Assembly: GCF_900104415.1 (NCBI RefSeq)
Contig: NZ_FMXR01000005.1
Span: 124,001-188,000, forward strand
Direction of reading: 5' to 3'
Length of the DNA stretch: 64,000 nucleotides
From: Eubacterium oxidoreducens
GTDB lineage: Bacteria > Bacillota > Clostridia > Lachnospirales > Lachnospiraceae
Below the pieces are notes generated by a model. The model had not been told where the DNA came from and ran no database searches. It was given only the letters and a program-made list of their open reading frames with translations. This document shows, piece after piece, positions 61,314 through 64,000 of the stretch. Position 1 is the first letter of the stretch. Every line of letters begins with the position of its first letter. The position numbers were made by a program, and so were the translations under genes.

Positions 61314-61342
61314 ATTTTAGTACTAAAAAAATTGAAATACAA
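61314..61342 (-). promoter_or_regulatory. Promoter of the chemoreceptor gene with palindrome
   Basis: On the minus strand TTGTAT (61337-61342), 17 bases, TAAAAT (61314-61319). A perfect 14-base palindrome TTTTAGTACTAAAA (61315-61328) covers the -10 box and is a possible operator. Confidence 0.55.
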
Positions 61343-61442
61343 GTACTTTTGACTTAATTGTGAAAAAAAAATAAAAAATTGAAAAAATATATAAAGATAT
61401 TCATTGGGAGAGGAAAAGGATAAAATGAGATAGTACAATTGA

Positions 61443-61471
61443 TTGAAAAAATAGGAAAAATAACCTATAAT
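61443..61471 (+). promoter_or_regulatory. Promoter of the hybrid kinase gene
   Basis: TTGAAA (61443-61448), 17 bases, perfect TATAAT (61466-61471), about 58 bases before the ATG. Confidence 0.7.
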
Positions 61472-61528
61472 AATTCATAAATGATAAAGGTTTAGGAAAA
61501 CTTTTAGCTTAGACAGGGGATTTTGATA

Positions 61529-64000
61529 ATGAAAGCAAATCGAGCTAAAAATAAAATTATTTTCATTGTGATTATGGGATTGGTATGTGCTTTGTTGCTT
61601 GTAGCGCAATTGGTATCAGGATGGTACTTCAATAATCAAAAGCATCAAAGTGTGGGCCTGGCGCAAGAGGAAGATATCTATGCAGATATGCATTATAGAG
61701 GTGACAGTACTTCATCTTGGGAAAAGATTGATTTGGGAATCTGGGGAAATATATATGATATCGAAGTATTTAATAATTCATCTGTGCTTTTGAAGGATTG
61801 GAGCATAACGGTTAATATTCAGAATGATTGTTATATCAATCAGTTTTGGAATGGACAAGTTGAGATTCATCAATATGTAGGAACGGATAAAGAAACGGTA
61901 CAAAAACTTAGTCTTGCGGATTATGAGCTTGAAGATCTTGAACTGGATTACATCATGGATGGAGCGGATTTGCTTATTCCTTTGAAAAAGGGAGATAGCG
62001 TTATTTATTATCCTACAGATAACTTTCAGGAAAAACCAATTCCTCCGGGAAATAGTGTTACGGTTGGAGGAATTTTTTATTATAAAGATGAAATAGATTT
62101 GACCAATTATACGATGGATTATTATTGTTACCGGGATATTACAAAAGGCGTTCTTTTCTTTATCTTCGTTGTGTTGGCGGTTGCCTGGCTGTTTGTTGTC
62201 GGAATATATCTGGTGGCCCGCTATGTTTATCGAAAGACCAAGAAAGAAAATGAACTGCGAATGTCCGGAATTTCCTGCCTGTCAGAGCTTTATGAAGTTG
62301 TGTATATTGTGGATCTGCAGACGGATACAGTTATGCTGGTTGGAAATGATTTAACAAAAGATAAAGATCGACCGAAAGATATGCCGGCGCATGAACAGTT
62401 TGAACATCTGTTTAGAGTGGATCCGAAAGAGGAATATCTCGAATTGACGCAGGAATTTGCGGATTTAAGTACCATTGCCGGAAGATTGGCAACGAAAAAT
62501 AGCATTGTATTTGAATACGAGAGTAAAAAGTATGGTTGGAATCGTATCCAGTTTATTGCAATGGAACGAAATAATCACGATATGGTTACAAAAGTATTAT
62601 TTACGGTGCAGCAGATTAATGAAGAGAAAGAACAAATTAATCGAGTGCTTAGTCAGGTAGAAAAAGCGAATTCAGAAAGTAATGCCAAGAGTGCGTTTTT
62701 GGCAAATATGTCTCATGAGATTCGTACACCGATTAACACGATTTTAGGACTCGATACCATGATTTTGCGAGAATGCAGCGAAAATTCTGTACGAGCGTAT
62801 GCAAGGGACATAAAAGTGGCAGGTAATATGCTGTTGGCACTGATTAATGGAATTCTTGATTATTCCAAGCTTGAGGCCGGTAAGATGGAATTGGTAGAAG
62901 GGGAGTACTCTCTGAAAAAGATGATTTATGAGGCTGAATGTGTTGTGAAAACAAGAATTCGAAGCAAGAATTTAGAGTTTCGAATTGATGTCAGTGAAAA
63001 CCTTCCGGATCATCTGTATGGAGATGATGTAAGATTAAAACAAGTCATTATTAATTTGCTTACAAATGCACTTAAATATACGGAATCAGGTGGAATCCGT
63101 ATGGCAGTGTACGGCAAGATGACACAAGAAGATAAAGTACATCTTCTCTTTTCTGTAAAAGATTCCGGCTCCGGAATTACGCCGGAAAATCAAAAGAAAC
63201 TGTTTGAGCGGTTTTCGCGATTTGATTCGAAAAAAAATCGTAATGTAGAAGGTACCGGAATCGGAATGAATCTGGTACAAGGACTTTTGGACCTTATGGG
63301 TTCGCAGCTTAAAGTGGCAAGTGTGTATGGGAAAGGCAGCGACTTTTATTTTGAGGTTGAACAAAAGGTTATAGATTCGACACCTGTGGGTAAAGTGAAT
63401 TGGGATACGGTTAATACAGAACTGATTGGCGAGGATGAGAAATCATCTTTTAAAGCACCAAAGGCGCGTATATTGGTAGTCGATGATAATGATATGAATC
63501 TCATTGTGTTTGCCAATCTGTTAAAAGAAACACAGATGCAGATTGATAAAGAAACGAGTGGAGCAGCGGCATTAGAATTAACGAAAAAGAAAGAATATGA
63601 TTTGATTTTTATGGATCATATGATGCCGGAAATGGATGGCATTGAAGCATTTCATGCAATTCGTGAGCAGGTGGACGGAAAGAATAAAAACACGCCGGTG
63701 ATTATTCTTACAGCAAATGCAATGCAAGGAGCGAAGGAGCAATATCTGCAGGAAGGATTTAACGATTTCCTTGCCAAGCCGATTGAGGAAAGCAAGCTAG
63801 AAGAAAAGATTGTGCAGATTCTTTCGCCGGAATTGATTGAGGAAGCATCAACGGCAAATACTGAAAAAAATGAAATCACTATGCCGGAGATTGAAGGTGT
63901 GGATGTTGGATATGCTTTAGAGCACAGTGGTGGTATAGATGGTGCACTTCGTATCATGGAACGCTTTGAACAATTGGCGATGTCTGATGCAGAAGAGTTA
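61529..64000 (+). CDS. Hybrid sensor histidine kinase with CBM2-like outside domain, 3' end outside window
   Basis: 824 codons are present and the frame is open at the window end. The ATG has AGGGGA eight bases upstream. Order: membrane helix 1 (about 11-33); outside domain (about 40-200) with NNSSVLLKDWSITVNI, INQFWNGQVEI and IPPGNSVTVGGIF, a spacing very like family 2 carbohydrate-binding modules (N..W, WN, PG..V..G); helix 2 (about 207-230); a PAS-like linker; HisKA with H396 in ANMSHEIRTPINT; HATPase with INLLTNALKYTESG, KDSGSGI and GTGIGMNLV; a receiver with D696 in IFMDHMMPEMDG; and the start of a probable HPt domain. It is probably a phosphorelay kinase reading a polysaccharide or sugar signal; ligand inferred. 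Confidence 0.88.
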   Translation, partial: MKANRAKNKIIFIVIMGLVCALLLVAQLVSGWYFNNQKHQSVGLAQEEDIYADMHYRGDSTSSWEKIDLGIWGNIYDIEVFNNSSVLLKDWSITVNIQNDCYINQFWNGQVEIHQYVGTDKETVQKLSLADYELEDLELDYIMDGADLLIPLKKGDSVIYYPTDNFQEKPIPPGNSVTVGGIFYYKDEIDLTNYTMDYYCYRDITKGVLFFIFVVLAVAWLFVVGIYLVARYVYRKTKKENELRMSGISCLSELYEVVYIVDLQTDTVMLVGNDLTKDKDRPKDMPAHEQFEHLFRVDPKEEYLELTQEFADLSTIAGRLATKNSIVFEYESKKYGWNRIQFIAMERNNHDMVTKVLFTVQQINEEKEQINRVLSQVEKANSESNAKSAFLANMSHEIRTPINTILGLDTMILRECSENSVRAYARDIKVAGNMLLALINGILDYSKLEAGKMELVEGEYSLKKMIYEAECVVKTRIRSKNLEFRIDVSENLPDHLYGDDVRLKQVIINLLTNALKYTESGGIRMAVYGKMTQEDKVHLLFSVKDSGSGITPENQKKLFERFSRFDSKKNRNVEGTGIGMNLVQGLLDLMGSQLKVASVYGKGSDFYFEVEQKVIDSTPVGKVNWDTVNTELIGEDEKSSFKAPKARILVVDDNDMNLIVFANLLKETQMQIDKETSGAAALELTKKKEYDLIFMDHMMPEMDGIEAFHAIREQVDGKNKNTPVIILTANAMQGAKEQYLQEGFNDFLAKPIEESKLEEKIVQILSPELIEEASTANTEKNEITMPEIEGVDVGYALEHSGGIDGALRIMERFEQLAMSDAEEL

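Noticed and set aside
1-64000. CRISPR arrays, tRNA or rRNA genes, prophage, insertion sequences
   Set aside because: No regularly spaced direct repeats, no cloverleaf or rRNA words and no transposase or integrase frames were recognised by eye; small RNAs could still be missed.

Overview
The window looks like the chromosome of a low-to-medium GC, Gram-positive anaerobe of the class Clostridia, most likely family Lachnospiraceae. This is inferred from gene content and style: AAGGAGG-type ribosome sites, TTGACA/TATAAT promoters, compact operons, LCP cell-wall ligases, a thioredoxin reductase without an NADPH motif, YesM/YesN and GGDEF/EAL signalling, an Amt-PII fusion, and cell-wall hydrolases with Fn3-like repeats. 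The genus cannot be fixed from this sequence. I see no rRNA, tRNA, CRISPR array, prophage or insertion sequence.

Layout. 1-7.7 kb: the end of a secreted beta-helix protein, then a wall-polymer operon (LCP ligase, GT2 glycosyltransferase, LCP ligase, glmS). 7.8-20.1 kb: a membrane HtrA protease, carbamate kinase, a large two-enzyme peptidoglycan hydrolase, pyruvate kinase with a C-terminal phosphohistidine-like domain, an orphan protein resembling the C-terminus of FliD, and a six-module c-di-GMP enzyme. 20.2-26.7 kb: a MarR/MFS efflux pair on the minus strand, a cbiMQO-type metal uptake operon preceded by a dense palindromic block, and a redox operon (NADPH-motif-less thioredoxin reductase, thioredoxin, OhrR-like sensor) with its own operator repeats. 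27-37.2 kb: an MFS carrier, two solitary solute-binding proteins, a YesM/YesN two-component pair, and a diguanylate cyclase with substrate-binding-protein sensor domains. 37.2-39.8 kb: small metabolic and unknown genes, one apparently leaderless.

39.9-52.7 kb is a surface-polysaccharide cluster: acetyltransferase, three GT4, four GT2, one GT32, a pyruvyl-transferase-family protein, a membrane-anchored GH88/GH105-like hydrolase and, on the opposite strand, a flippase. No polymerase and no initiating phospho-sugar transferase is seen. 52.7-59.2 kb: an ammonium transporter fused to PII behind a promoter-terminator leader, a GH25 lipoprotein, a small HxlR/flavin reductase/rhodanese/cupin group, a metallo-beta-lactamase-fold protein, a 26-residue membrane peptide and a YjbR-MGMT-like fusion. 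59.2-64 kb: a chemoreceptor and the first 824 codons of a hybrid histidine kinase whose outside domain resembles a family 2 carbohydrate-binding module.

The recurring theme is envelope building and outside sensing: wall polymers and their ligases, several peptidoglycan hydrolases, and at least four signalling proteins that appear to read extracellular small molecules or sugars through domains borrowed from solute-binding proteins or carbohydrate-binding modules. The strongest candidates for less-described biology are the thioredoxin reductase/OhrR operon, the membrane-tethered binding protein with YesMN, the CBM2-like hybrid kinase, the attenuator-like leader before amt-PII, the leaderless 107-residue gene and the FliD-like orphan.
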